DNA of 64,000 bases from Catenaria anguillulae PL171 (lineage: Eukaryota > Blastocladiomycota > Blastocladiomycetes > Blastocladiales > Catenariaceae). The notes under the pieces were generated by a model. It was given only the letters and a program-made list of their open reading frames with translations, was not told the origin of the DNA and ran no database searches. Below, piece by piece: positions 11,446 to 22,992 of this stretch; position 1 is the stretch's first letter; every line of letters begins with the position of its first letter. Where the stretch lies: assembly GCA_002102555.1 (NCBI GenBank), contig MCFL01000003.1, forward strand, positions 310,001 through 374,000, read 5' to 3'. A program made the position numbers and the translations under genes.

Positions 11446-11976
11446 GTCGACCGTTGCCGCGGATTTGTCGCCTTGGTGGCCGTGGTGACGATTGTAGATT
11501 TGGTGGCGTGGATACCCCCCCTCGGCTGACTCGTCCTCATCTTCTGCTGCCCTCTCTTTTCTATTCGTTTCTGTTATGTTTCCTTGTCTTGTTTTTCTCA
11601 AGTCCATGTACACTTCTTTGTCCGTTACATATGCTTCGCTACACGTCCGCTGAGCCAGGTCGTCCGCTTTGTCTTCATTCTGTTCCATGTGCGTCGATCT
11701 GGAGCTACTCGAACTTTGTTCCAGAACACCTTGTCCCCAATGCAAGCCAAGCCCTCGACGCCACCGTGCAGTGCAGTGCAGTGCAGTGCCGTGCATGACT
11801 GCGACGTCTTGGGCTGCCTCTGCCAAGATCGAGCCGTCGACGTCGCCGCCGACCATCACATTGTTACATAATGGACCGAATGTACATGGTAAAGACAGTA
11901 CTCGACACACAGCGCATGCAATACAGTCCACACAATCCACCCGCCAATGTAAGCAACTCATCGACTCAGTCCTAGC
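11446..11976. other. intergenic after REI1
   Basis: About 530 nt, pyrimidine-rich at first, probably the REI1 3' UTR and the promoter of the next gene. It holds a short tandem repeat of GTGCA near 11769-11790. No gene seen. Confidence 0.4.
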
Positions 11977-14391
11977 ATGCACCTTCACACCACCACCGCC
12001 GCAGACGCTTCCCCCGAACCGATACCATCAGCTCCCGCCACTGCCCCTGCTCAGCCCCAACCCGCCGTCGTTCAAACCACTTCACTCGTCCCACGCTCGC
12101 ACTCGCTCCGCGACACTCTACGCCAAGCCTCGGCCGCTGCCCCGCCCCGCCGCGAACGCTCCCGCTGTGCCCGCCTGCTCTTGGCCGCCCGCGAGCTCGT
12201 TGACGTCCTCGACCCAAAGTACCCGCACCCGCACGTTCATCCGCAGCACACCGACTCGGCGACCACGTCCTCGTTTGAACAGCAGGCCCAGACGCTACTG
12301 AGTTCGGCCGCCATTGAACTGGCCTATGTCAAGTCGCTTTCCCGGTTGAGATACTTGCTGCATCGCAAGCGAGTCCAAAAGCAAATCGATAGCAAGACCC
12401 GCGACATTCGCGCCTTGCTTGCCAAAATCCTCGCTTCCCCGTCCTCGGCGGCAGCCCCTCAGTCCAACCTCATGGCCAAACACCCGCTCTCGCGGGAAGT
12501 CGGCGGCTCTGCCTCCACATCGACCCTTCTGCAACACCCAGCCGATAACCGCCCTCTGCTCGGTGCAGCGTCGCATTCATCCTCCACCAAGCACACCGCA
12601 AAGGGCCATCAAGACGCCGACAAGGCCCTCTCGCATGTCATTGCCCTTTCCAACGACGCCCAATTCCTGGAATCGCTACGCAAGGACGAAACCTGCCCTG
12701 TCTACGCCCTGCTCGACATTCTCGAGGTGGTCAACGCAGCATGCCCGCAGAAAATCCCCGCAAGCGGAAATCACCATTCCACTTGGCCCTGGCGGTCGAG
12801 CCCACTTGCCCAGCCGAGTTTTACCCGGACCACTTGGATCAAGAGGAAATGGATAAGCGTGTCAAGCAAATTGTCAGCCAACCGTCGTGTGCATCCACGG
12901 CTGTCGGTGCAACGCCCGCATCGCCATTGGCCCAACCAGCCAGCTCCGTGTTTGACGATCCGCCAACCGACACCACCGCCGTCACGGCCATGGCCAACCC
13001 GAACCGCCTTTCAGGCATCTTTGATGCCGTGATCCACCAGGCAGAGCAGCAGCGCTCGGGCACGCCCGTCGATACCATGCCGCAACACCACCCGCCAGCC
13101 TGGCCACGTGTCGGACCCAACGGCCAACCGCTCCCCTCGCTCTCGCGATTCACCACCGTGGCCAAGATCATGGAATCCAACTTTGGACCCAACGCCACGA
13201 GCGGCAACTCGAGTCCTGTTCAAGGCTCGTTTGACGTACCAAAACCCAGGTCGCGCACCGTCAACGATTCCGGAACATTTGCCGGCCAAGAATCGGAACC
13301 TGGGTCGCTCATGCGCCGCCCGCAAAGTGTGCCGCCGAAACCCACGCTCGCCACCAACCAGCCATTCACTGCGGACCCCGAGGAACAAGACTCGATGCCC
13401 GCACCGGCCGCCGTTGTCACGTCACCCAAACCCTTGGGCCGGTCGCCCAATGGGTCAGGCGTGTTTGCCGAGCCGCGGTACCCGTCGCTCGAGCGCAATG
13501 TGATGGTGCTTCCCAGCCCGACGCGCGCCGCGGCCGACCCAGAGTTGGGCTCGCATTTCGAGAGCTGTCCAGTGTGCAACCTCGTCAAGGATTACTCGTA
13601 CACAAAGTACATTCAGCTGGCCGTCTTGTATCACGAGAACAATGATTTGGAGCAGTCGTATCATTGCTTGCAGCATGCCGTCGATGTGGCCAATTCAGAA
13701 GAGTGTCCCATGCCCACCCCGTACTTTTTGACGGCGCTGTACTTGCGGTGCGGGTGGCTCTGCGTCCAGCGAAAACGAACCCAGTGCTAACCCTCCCTTT
13801 GTTTTGTCTCTTAGGCATGGCTGGGGTGTCGAAACTCACCTCGCCGACTCGTTCCGCCTTCTCCTGCTGTCTCTCGAATACGCCATCAAGCACGTACTGG
13901 CCATGCAACTGTCTGCCTCGGACCGGCCAACCTCGGCTGACTCTGCAACTCCCGACCCAGCCTCTGCACCATTTCTCTTGACGCCCACGGGCCCATCCAA
14001 GAAGCGCACGCCCATTCAAGAATACATGGCCACGTACCGCGACCACGCGCTGCCCTACGACCCCAGCGCCATCCACGGGTCACCTGCACGCATGGGCGTG
14101 GCCATGATCCTCTACGAAGTGGCCGTGTCGCTGCGATACGGTTGGGGATCGCGCGGCAACTCCAAGCTGGCCAAGGCGCTTGTTGTGGTAGCGGCCAACC
14201 TGGGCGACGTGCAGGCGTGTGTGGAGGTCGGGACCCGGTTGGCCCGCCGGGCGCATCGCGTGTCACCTGTGGCGGCCATCACGGGCGACAGGAAGCGCAA
14301 GGCACGCGCCGTCAGGGAGGCGGCGTGCGGTACTTGCGGTACAGCGCGTTGGGTGGGTCAGGGATCCGTTGGTCGGGTGGGCGTTGAATGA
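11977..14391 (+). CDS. Sel1-repeat protein, DSF2-like
   Basis: Large Ser/Pro-rich protein whose C-terminal part resembles the fungal DSF2-like Sel1-repeat family; its molecular role is poorly known. The N-terminal region has a helical segment (IELAYVKSLSRLRYLLHRK). The middle is low complexity. The C-terminal region has YIQLAVLYHENNDLEQSYH, then PYFLTALYLR joined by an intron (13748-13814) to HGWGVETH. Later come ARMGVAMILYEVAVSLRYGWG and AKALVVVAANLGDVQACVEVG, typical helical Sel1 units. The frame shifts once near 12760-12790, in an AAAA/CCCC-rich stretch. The C-terminus after about 14300 may also be shifted; the alternative frame runs to 14431. It converges on the SKT5-like gene, another Sel1 protein. 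Confidence 0.6.
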
Positions 14392-14431
14392 AAAGTATGA
14401 TGCGGTGATGACGTCGACGCACGCGAGCTAA

Positions 14432-15360
14432 AATCGTCGATTTGCTGGAAAATGGGAACTGATCCTCATTCTTTCCGTGTTTCTCGGTCCAGTCTGTTGA
14501 CCCTATCCGTACTGGCCTCGCTCTTGTGCCATTTGATTTTCTTGTCCCAACCATTTGTTTGTTTACATTTCTATCCCCTAATGGGCGACCGGTCGTCTGC
14601 CCGTGTCGTGTCCGTATCCGTGTGTCCTGTTCCTTCCTTGACATTTTGGTCCATGTCCAACGAGCCGTGTGTTTGTTTCTTGTTCCCTCTGCCTTTGTAT
14701 CTCTCCATTGCTCGCACCGGCGTTTGGATTTGTGCTGGCGGGCGCTGCCTCTCGACTCTGTGTCTGATCCCTGGCTCCCAGCTGCCAACCACCTCGTTTC
14801 CTTTTTGTTTGATTTTTTTACATAGACTCTGCACTGCAACTGTGCATCTGGACAAAACGAATCCCTATCCGCGAGCATTGGCTATCACCGCGTGAAAAGG
14901 CATCTCCTGAGAACCCACGCACGCAAACTTATCCGATGGAAATGAAATACGTTGTCATGTGAAAAAAGGAGATCTATACAAAAACAGGAAACCAATGGTA
15001 GCAGCTACGAGAAAGGACATGGCAAAAAAACAAACGTTGTCCCATTACAGGTCGGGTGCAAGTCGAGCAGATCCAGCGCGGGATCGGAACGAGATGCAAG
15101 GAGTTAAATACATGCTAGCGAGGAAAGGAGAGAGCCGAGAAGGCAGCTACGGCGGAGCGGCACGTATGAAATAGACAGGTCGGGGGGCGGGGAGGGGGGG
15201 GGGGGGCAAATCCAAGTATGGGAATGGGGCAAACAGATGACGAACGATGGTCGAGGGGGATACCAAAGGACAAGAAAAAAGGGGGGATTGCGAAACAAGT
15301 CGACACTGCAGGGAATCATCGGACCCAAACACGTGCACACTCCCAGTGACAGACCTCACA
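14432..15360. other. long convergent intergenic region
   Basis: About 930 nt between two convergent Sel1-protein genes, so mostly 3' UTR sequence is expected. It contains a T-rich first half and a long guanine tract on the plus strand at 15182-15206. No coding frame with recognisable similarity. Confidence 0.45.
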
Positions 15361-17068
15361 TTACATGATCACGCAAGCATCCTCGCCCGTGCGTTCCCTG
15401 CGAATCTTTTCCCGTTCGGCCTCGCGCTCGGCCGCTGTCATCTTCTTTGGCGGTGCCTCCCTGGGCTGCTGCTGGTGCTGGTGCCCAGGTCCTTGCGCCC
15501 GCCTCGGCTGCGCGCCACCCCGTACACCGCTGACACTTCCTGGCGGTGTACCCCGGTCGGATCCACCAGACACGCTGCCTGCAGGACTATGTCCAATGGC
15601 TCCACCGGCCATGAGCTCCTTGGGCACCTTGCGCTTCTTTCCGGCACGAGCACGCCGGCGTTCGGCAGCAGCGTCGGACCCGCCGCGCTCGCGCTCGAGC
15701 AGTTGCTTGATGGCGACGAGCCTGGGCGCGGCGCGCTTGTCGCCCTTTGCCAAGGCCTTTTCGTACCAGTCTTTCGCGAGCGCGAGGTTTTCTTGGGTGC
15801 CGATACCTTCTTCGTACAGGTAGGCGAGGGCAAATCTGTTGTCGCGTGCCCGAAACAAAGGGTGAGAAACTGCGCCAGATACAGGCAGAGAAACGCATCA
15901 AGATGTGACGTACAGCGCCTTGATCAACCCGGCCTCTGCGGCCTTCTTCATCCACTCAAACGCCAGCTCATCCGACTGTGGCACGCTAGCCTCCCTGTTC
16001 CCTGTGAGATACCAACTGGCCACGCCAAACATCGAGTCCGGGTGCCCGCGCTCTGCGGCGGCCTGGAAATAGGCAAACGACGTGCTCGGGTTCTTGGCCA
16101 CATGATTTCCGTGCTCATGGTACGAGCCCAGCCGGTACATTGCCTTGACGTGGCCCAAGGTGGCTGCCTGTTGTAGCAGACTCACGGCGTACTCGTGGTC
16201 GATAAACACAACGTGCTCGATCCCCGTCTCGTGCAAGACGGCAAGCTCGTACAGGCCTTCGCAGTGTTCGGGCGTGGCGTTGGTTGCAGAGTGTTTGAGC
16301 CATTTGATGCCGTTGCGGGCATTGATGACTTGGCCGAGTTCGCCGTGAAGTTCTGTGGTGCGATTTCGACATATTGTGGTGAGACATTTCGCAGATTGCG
16401 ACTATAAGTTGGATTGAGCGTACCGGCCATGCCTAACCGATAGCATGCGCCAGGATGCCCCAAGGCACCTGCTTTTTGATAAAACTGCAACGCCCTGGTC
16501 CCTGACTTGCCCGTGCCCCTCCCATTCTCATAGTACACGGCGACGCGATACGCCGCCTCCATGTGTGCGTGTTTGGCGGCCTTGACGTACATGGTAAACG
16601 CCTTGTCGTACTGGGGCTTGTCCTTGTCGGACGCGGCTCCCGTCTCGTACAATTCGGCCAAGAAGAATTGAGCGTCCGCTAAGCACGCGCTGGTGCCGGC
16701 CGACGCGGCCTTCTTCGTCATCTTTGTGGCCTCTGCGCGCAGCTGGCGGGCAATGTCTGGACATTCCGGGACGGCTGTGTGGATGAGGAAGTGTGCGAAT
16801 TCAAGCTGGAGCTCGGGCGTGGGCGTGGCTTGAATGGCGGTGCGGTATTGGTCAATGGATGGGCCAGCGCAGCAGACGCGAGTTGTGACAGGGCGCCTGG
16901 GCCGGCGTCGGCGCCGCCGCTGGAGCCGTCGAGCGACACGCCGCGGGTCGCTGACAGGGCGGGCGACGGGATGGCGTGCAGGGAGGGCGAGGCGGCGGAC
17001 CCCGAGCCAGAGGCAGAGGCGGGCACGGAGCGCGCAGAGTCGGCGCGGGACGGTGGGCGTTGGAGCAT
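15361..17068 (-). CDS. SKT5: Sel1-repeat chitin synthase regulator, SKT5/CHS4-like, CaaX-terminated
   Basis: Sel1-repeat protein like Skt5/Chs4, the prenylated activator that recruits chitin synthase III to the membrane. Three exons: 17068-16424, 16352-15914 and 15835-15361. Repeats include AAYRVAVYYENGRGTGKSG, VKAMYRLGSYHEHGN, DSMFGVASWYLTGNREA and FALAYLYEEGIGTQENL. The acceptor at 15836 restores ALFALAYLYEEG in phase. The basic low-complexity tail ends in CVIM, a farnesylation CaaX box; yeast Chs4 is known to be farnesylated at its C-terminus. A one-base frame break near 16870 separates the Ser/Ala-rich N-terminus from the first repeat (SIDQYRTAIQATPTPELQLE), so the start at 17068 is less certain than the rest. 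Confidence 0.82.
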
Positions 17069-17336
17069 GGTGCAATGGCGGTGGTACTTGGACGGATTGC
17101 TGATGGAAAAAAAAAAAGAACTTGAAGAGAGCACGACCTCTCAGTTCATGGGTCGATGGCGGCGGCGGAGGTGGCGATGGGAGCGGCGATGGTAGAGTGG
17201 GAATTCCAGTGACTTGATACGTTACGTTGGCATGGCACTGAATACGCTACATAACTTTCCCCAGGGGGCTGTGTGGTGTGGGGCATGGAATGCAAGATTG
17301 AGACACAAAACGCTGCGGAATTTTTTTCTCCTCTTC

Positions 17337-17357
17337 TTTGACCTTTGACCTTTGACC
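17337..17357. repeat. three tandem copies of TTTGACC
   Basis: Three perfect head-to-tail TTTGACC heptamers lie about 270 nt upstream of the SKT5-like start codon. On that gene's strand they read GGTCAAA. The position suggests a possible regulatory site, but nothing else in the sequence tests this. Confidence 0.6.
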
Positions 17358-18038
17358 TTTTGAGGTGTGTATAAATTCTTCTGTCCACGTTCCACGGGGG
17401 TTCCACAGTGTCTCACTCGCTTCGCCAAGCAACTGACCCACAACCCACAACCACAACCGCGGGAAGCGGGCCAAACAGAACAGATGGCGGCCTCGTCAAG
17501 CCAGCTTCTTGGATTATACAGCTGGATATGCTGTTCTCTTGGCCGACGAAACTAGAGTGGGCTCAGTCATATCTAGCTTGGGGCCAGCTTTGGGACCCTG
17601 TCCCGCCCTTTTCCGGATTCAATCACTGGAGCCAGGCAGACCAGCGTCATCGACGTCGCACCGCCGTCCGCTGCAATATGAGATAAGTACTGTACGTTGC
17701 GCTCTCAGGGTTTCACCAGCTGATGTGTGTGGAGGCTTCTGCTGTCTGCTGGGTCGAGAGTACAAAAGGCCTCAAGTCCTTCTCTCTCACTTGATGGAAA
17801 GATGTAAAATACTCCCACCTCCCACAAAAAGAATATGATACGAGCGGAGGTCAACGGGAATCTCACCACAAGATTCCGGAACGGCGTGCAGCCAAACGGC
17901 TGGATATGCGCAAGGAGCTAGTGACTGAAGCGCAAGCGCCGGAAGCGAGGGAGGGTGAGAAATGCAGTGTCGAGAAAAATAGTATATCTGAAGGAGTTGA
18001 GCTACAGCTAGTAAGTTGGCGGGACATCACGACGGTGC
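17358..18038. other. intergenic, SKT5-like promoter and uL23m 3' region
   Basis: No coding frame with recognisable similarity, no tRNA. Expected to contain the distal SKT5-like promoter and the uL23m terminator. Confidence 0.4.
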
Positions 18039-18515
18039 CTATGACTTTGCCTCGTCGCTTGAACTGCTACCCTTCTCGCCCTCGGCTGCTGCTCCTTTAT
18101 CCTTTGCCCCTTCATCGGTAGGCTTGGCGGCATTCTTGAACATCTTGCGCATGGAATTCTTGCCAAACTCGCCGACGGACCGGGGTTCCGGCCGCCTGAT
18201 AGCGGCCAATTCCTGATCGGAGGGTGCGGCAGGCCAGGTGAACGAGTTGCCGTTGGCCAAGGTGACAATGGCCTTCTTGTACTTTGGGACGCGGATCTCG
18301 CGCAATCCGCCGGCCTGCTTGGACTTGTGTCCGAGGTAGTTCATGGTGCGGACCTCGGCGACCTCGAGCTGGTAGATTTTGGAGAGGTACTGGTGGATGT
18401 CGAGCTTGTTGATGTGCTGCGGGACCTTGAAGGCAACCTGGTGGGCAGGCAGGTCGGGGGCGTGCAGCATGGTGAAGACGACGTTGGGCAGGTGGATGCG
18501 GACGCGGGCGGCCAT
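18039..18515 (-). CDS. MRP20: mitochondrial ribosomal protein uL23m
   Basis: Single-exon 158-aa protein of the mitochondrial large-subunit uL23 family (yeast Mrp20), located near the peptide exit tunnel. Diagnostic stretches are VRIHLPNVVFTMLHAP at the N-terminus, AFKVPQHINKLDIHQYLSKI, YQLEVAEVRTMNYLGHKSKQ and PKYKKAIVTLANGNSFTWPA. The Ser/Lys-rich C-terminal extension is typical of mitochondrial versions. The start at 18515 is the only sensible ATG. It is divergent from CLASP with about 410 nt between the start codons. Confidence 0.92.
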   Translation of the reverse strand: MAARVRIHLPNVVFTMLHAPDLPAHQVAFKVPQHINKLDIHQYLSKIYQLEVAEVRTMNYLGHKSKQAGGLREIRVPKYKKAIVTLANGNSFTWPAAPSDQELAAIRRPEPRSVGEFGKNSMRKMFKNAAKPTDEGAKDKGAAAEGEKGSSSSDEAKS

Positions 18516-18928
18516 GGTTGGGATCGTGTGATTGCGTTATATGGTGGCGTTGGCATGTGCGAGAGTTCCATGGACAGTGATATTTGACGCAATTGCGAAT
18601 CATGAGCAATGAAATGCAAAGAGCAGAGGAGGGATCGGCCACCGTCGGATCGGCGGACCCAGCTGATCCGATCCGATCTGACGCCACACGCCACACGACA
18701 AATCTTGATCTCGATCAAATCATAACATTCGAGTGCTATATATTGCATTGCCGCCGAGCCAAAATCAATGCATTCGAAAACGCTCAGCGCAATCGAGTCG
18801 ATGCAATTGCTTGCAGATACCACCAACCGTCACTGCTTTCCCAACCCAGTTCTCGCATCCCCACCCCTGGTCAACCCACCTCACACCCCGCGCGATCCTC
18901 CCCCACCCCAAACCCAACAAGCCAAGCC
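18516..18928. promoter_or_regulatory. shared divergent promoter, uL23m / CLASP
   Basis: A 413-nt gap between two divergent start codons must contain both core promoters. No specific element can be named with confidence. Confidence 0.45.
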
Positions 18929-21900
18929 ATGGACGCTGCCGCCCGCCGCCGCGCCGGCTCGGCCTCGACATCTGCGACGCCCTCATCCCCGCGGTCCGCA
19001 ACCCGCAACTCCTCTTCGTCCGTCTCCTACTCGTTCCCGGGCACCGCAAACAACGGCTCGGGCAACGGCATCCCGCTCCTCTCGCCACGCGATGCCGATC
19101 ACGAATTCTTCCAACTCGCCAACGTGTTCACTGGCAAAGAAACAGAAGACAACTGGGAGCGCCGAGACGATGCCCTGCGTCGACTCAAGCAACTCATGCG
19201 CTCCGCGCACGTTGGCCAGGACCCCTGGATCCACCAGCCGGCCATTGTCGAGGCCGTGGTCAATGGCGTGCGCAACATCTTGGATCCCGTACTGGCCGCC
19301 ACACTCAGTTTGCGCACGGCGCTGGTCGTGACTGCGTGTGCCGCGTTGAATGATGTTGTCGTCACGCTCAATCGCAACCTGGATCCTGTCGCAGAGTCGA
19401 TGGTGTTGACCCTGTCCAAGCTCATTGGGTCCACAAAAAAGCTCGTGCACACGTCAGGAGCACAGTGCTTGGCATCCGTGTTGGTGCATTGTTCGCTCAA
19501 ACAGCGCATTGTCGACAAGGTCGTGGCGCTTGTGGAGGACAAGAATATGCAGATCCGGTCGTATGCCATGGCGTTTGTGTACGAGGTGCTCTTGTCTGCA
19601 TCGACCGCAGTAGCAAATGGCGTTCCACAAGCGGCCGAGGTTGGAACGCGGTTTGCTGATGCGTGGGAGCGCGCCATGAAGAAGGGCATGTCCGACTCGA
19701 ATCCCGCCGTCAGGGAAGCAAGTCGCGATTGCTATTTCGAGTTTGAAAAGCTGGCCATAAACCGTGCCCATGCGTACGTATGATTTTCAAACCACCTTTC
19801 GTCCAAATCGCAGAGTATCTGACATGATCTTGACGCGTTTATAGTTTGGCGGCGAAACTAGACGCCAACGCACGCAAAGCGCTCGCCAAGGGCCCCGGCA
19901 AACCCCGCCCATCCATGCTCGCCGTCACCTCCTCGACCATGTCAGTCTCCTCATCACCCAGCAGCAGTGGCAGCTTTTCCGCGCGCACCGTCGACTCGAC
20001 ACCGAGCCGCACCACCTCCCTGTCCAACAACCGCACATCGCCTGCGTCGCCCTACATTACCACATCACCACTCGCCTCGTCCGACAATTTCCCACATTAC
20101 CAGCAGCAACAACAAGCACCACATTCGGCAGCCGCTGCCGCGGCACCCATTACCGGCGGCGCGTTTGGCGCCGCCATCAGCTCGTCTTCTTCCTCACTGT
20201 CCCATCCCATCACACCTACAGCGCACCCAAAGGTGCGCACATCCACTGCGTCGCCCTACGACGGATCCGCATGCGACGCCGAATCCGACAACCCCACCAC
20301 CACCACGGACGACGATGTGAACGCAATCGACGACGACGACGGTAGCGACAACTTGGAAATCTGGCTCGAGGCATTTGAAGACGCGCTCGCCTCATCCGAC
20401 ACCACCACGGCCTTGCAATGCCTGACGTACATGCTTCACGTGTTCTCGGAAGCCATTGGGGCGGCGTCGTCGCCCGACGACCATGTGGCGGCGCGCGCAT
20501 CCGAGCAAGTGATGGATGGCATGGCGCCGCCGCTGCGCAAGGCACTGCTGATTGCCATGACGAGCAACGACGATTCGCTGGCACTGGCTGCACTGGACGA
20601 TCCGGCGCTCTTGTGGGCCGCGTTTTCGTCGTCGACCGATGACGCGATTGACTTGGTGGTGGCGCTCACGGATACGTTGGCCATGTTTGGCAAGGTGGTC
20701 GAGCCCATGGTCGCAGAGTGTCATGCAGAGGCGGTCAGGTCTGTGTTTGTGGAGGATAAGGATGCATGGGTCAGAGTGTTGGGTGGGGCAATCGAGAGTG
20801 CCGGGTGGCCAGAGGGCGCAAAGGTTGTGGGCGGGTGGATTCGACAGGCTGTCGGGGATGACGCTGTGGATGCGTGGGCCGAGGGCAGGGAGGGCAGCGA
20901 GGAGGATCAGCGGATTGCCATGCAGATCAAGGAGGCAGACGAGGCAAAAGCGGATGCGGACGGGCGAGAGGCGAACGACGCCGGTCTTCCGCCACGTGCG
21001 CAGCAACAGCCCCAGGGCGTCACGTCGTCCGTCAGGTCGCTGGTCGTGGAGCCGCACATTGAAGATCTGGATCCGCCGTCGCCGTCACGCAATCGCGACA
21101 TGTCACCAGTACGATCAACGCCGAGTCCGTCGAAACTGGGCATGGCCAATGGCCGGTCGTCACTTGCAAACGATGTGGATCCTGTCGAGGATTTGGTGCT
21201 TGCCATGGCTGACGCACGCGTGTCCATTGTCGAACTGTACCGGTATACGGCGCACGTGCACGCGCACGAGCCACCGCCCGTGAATCAACTACTTGACCAA
21301 GTTGGGCAATTGTTGGCATATGCAAGACGTGATTCAGATGGCGATTCCGGCAGTGCTGGTGGCGATGACGAGAACGACGTGTCGTCCGAGTGTGTACTTG
21401 CTGTCCACCATGTCCTCGACCTCGTTCCGACAGATCGGAGAGCAGACGCGCTAGCTGTCGTGTTACAGCACGCTCGAGGCGTCTCACCCACCTCGCCGCT
21501 CGCCTACTGGTTTGAACAATGTGTTGCCGACTTGGTTGGAAAGGATTCTGCATCGCTCATTCCTGTGCTTGCAAAATCAACTGCCGAGGCTGCAAAAGTT
21601 GCCGAATCAAGCATCGGAGGAAACGATGCGGCGTCAACAGATCCGCCATACTCGTCGCTTCTCGGATACCTCGTGCGAGCCATTGACTCGCTCAACGCAA
21701 CCAGCGGATTGGCACCACCAGCCGCCATCACGGCCGCGCGAGACGAGCTGGAAACCGTGTTGCGCGTGTCGATGCGGAGCCCGTCGTCGTTTGCACGATT
21801 GGCAGGTGTCAAGCTAGCCGTTGCGCTGACGCGGTGCTTGGGGGACGCATTTTTGGATGACATGGTTGGGTCACAGAGATTGGATCCAGTGCATCGCAGG

Positions 21901-21963
21901 CTGGTCCTTGGATATGCAGCACGAGCAAATGGGACAGGCGCAGCCGTGGTGTCTGCACCATAG
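18929..21963 (+). CDS. CLASP: CLASP/Stu1-type microtubule-associated protein
   Basis: Microtubule rescue and kinetochore/spindle factor of the CLASP family. Two exons, 18929-19773 and 19845-21963, give 987 aa. Residues about 55-270 form a CLASP_N TOG domain: FTGKETEDNWERRDDALRRL, then LRTALVVTACAALNDVVVTL, then STKKLVHTSGAQCLASVLVH, then DKNMQIRSYAMAFVYEVLLS and SDSNPAVREASRDCYFEFEK. The intron joins RAHA to LAAKLDANARKALAKG in phase, where the family also has a conserved joint. A Ser-rich basic region (microtubule-binding type) follows, then acidic and helical C-terminal segments that may be a further degenerate TOG or partner-binding domain. It is shorter than animal CLASPs, as is usual in fungi. 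Confidence 0.88.
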
Positions 21964-22628
21964 AGTCTTGGGCCTGTGCGTGTCACAGGGCCATCTTGAG
22001 TGAGGTTCAGTTTTGGATTGGATTTGTTTTGCTTTCAGCTACATACATGTACTTCCTTGTACACATGGACTTGCGTCTTGGTACCTCGTCGCGAGCCAAC
22101 GTGTCGAAATTCATATTCATATGCACTTCTTCTTCCTCGCGTCAGCATTCGGACATCTGCAACCTGGGAAATGGGGGAACTGGGCCAACCTCATTTGCTC
22201 GGTTGACAGGTCCTCTCATTCAAATTCGACTCGAACATCACGATGAACAGTTGAGTGAGTGGTTTCGTTGCTCATTCCCACAAGCGACAATGCAACTCAG
22301 TCGGTCCCACATCGCTTGGCGACCCTATCGCTTTGTGCTCTCCGCCTGGGGTGGTGGTAAATACATAACCCTATATGGGGTGGGATAAGACGCAGTTCAG
22401 CTAGTTGTCGCTTCAACCCATGCGCAAGTATCGCGCTCTATTGCCGGGCGACGGCAAGAAATTTACTTTCACCGAGTGCGACCGTACCCAGACACTGGAA
22501 AGGCAGCCGCAGGTTGACTTTATGCAGGTACAAAAACGTGTGCTGCACCGTCCTGTGTACGTAACCCTGTGTGCGAGTATGAAAAATCCGCCCAACAAAA
22601 ACCGCAAGTCCTGGGACCAGGTGCAAAA
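21964..22628. other. CLASP 3' region
   Basis: Carries the CLASP 3' UTR and sequence downstream of the tRNA gene, including a TTTT tract (on the minus strand) just past the tRNA that would serve as the RNA polymerase III terminator. No coding frame with recognisable similarity. Confidence 0.45.
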
Positions 22629-22701
22629 CGATCCCGCCAGGATTTGAACCTGGGATCTCCTGATCCGTAGTCAGGCGCCTTAGCCGCTGGGCCACGGGAC
22701 C
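22629..22701 (-). tRNA. tRNA-Arg(ACG): tRNA-Arg (anticodon ACG)
   Basis: Intronless cloverleaf on the minus strand. The 7-bp acceptor stem GGTCCCG pairs with CGGGATC (one G-T wobble), with G as discriminator. The D arm contains the A box TGGCCCAGCGG. The anticodon stem CCTGA/TCAGG closes the loop CTACGGA, so the anticodon is ACG, decoding CGU and, after inosine modification, CGC and CGA. The T arm CCAGG/CCTGG contains the B box GGTTCAAATCC. The CCA end is not encoded. Confidence 0.97.
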
Positions 22702-22992
22702 GCGTTGTTCCCGCTGCAATTCTCAACAGAATATATAGCAAGAACCACATCAAGCCACATGACCAGCCTCAATCACATGATTTTATTCGATACCGATCAT
22801 GTTTCAGGCACTCCAGATCATACTTCCGACACTTTTCGCGAGATGGTAACCAATCACGTGTGCAAGGCAGGCACAACAAGCACGTCGTCCCTTTTTGAAT
22901 CAATCCAACCTCGCCCTCAAACCCAAGACCCCATCGGTAATGTGCCATAAATCAATGCTTGCTTGCCACCACCCTCTCTCTCAGCAATCACA

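Noticed and set aside
11766-11790. tandem GTGCA repeat after REI1
   Set aside because: Four or five units only, non-coding; simplest view is a microsatellite.
10786-11988. 400-codon minus-strand open frame
   Set aside because: Antisense to the conserved zinc fingers and tail of REI1; no recognisable domains.
20392-21057. 221-codon minus-strand open frame with Cys/His pairs
   Set aside because: Antisense to the CLASP second exon; Cys/His pattern is irregular and does not form zinc-finger spacing.
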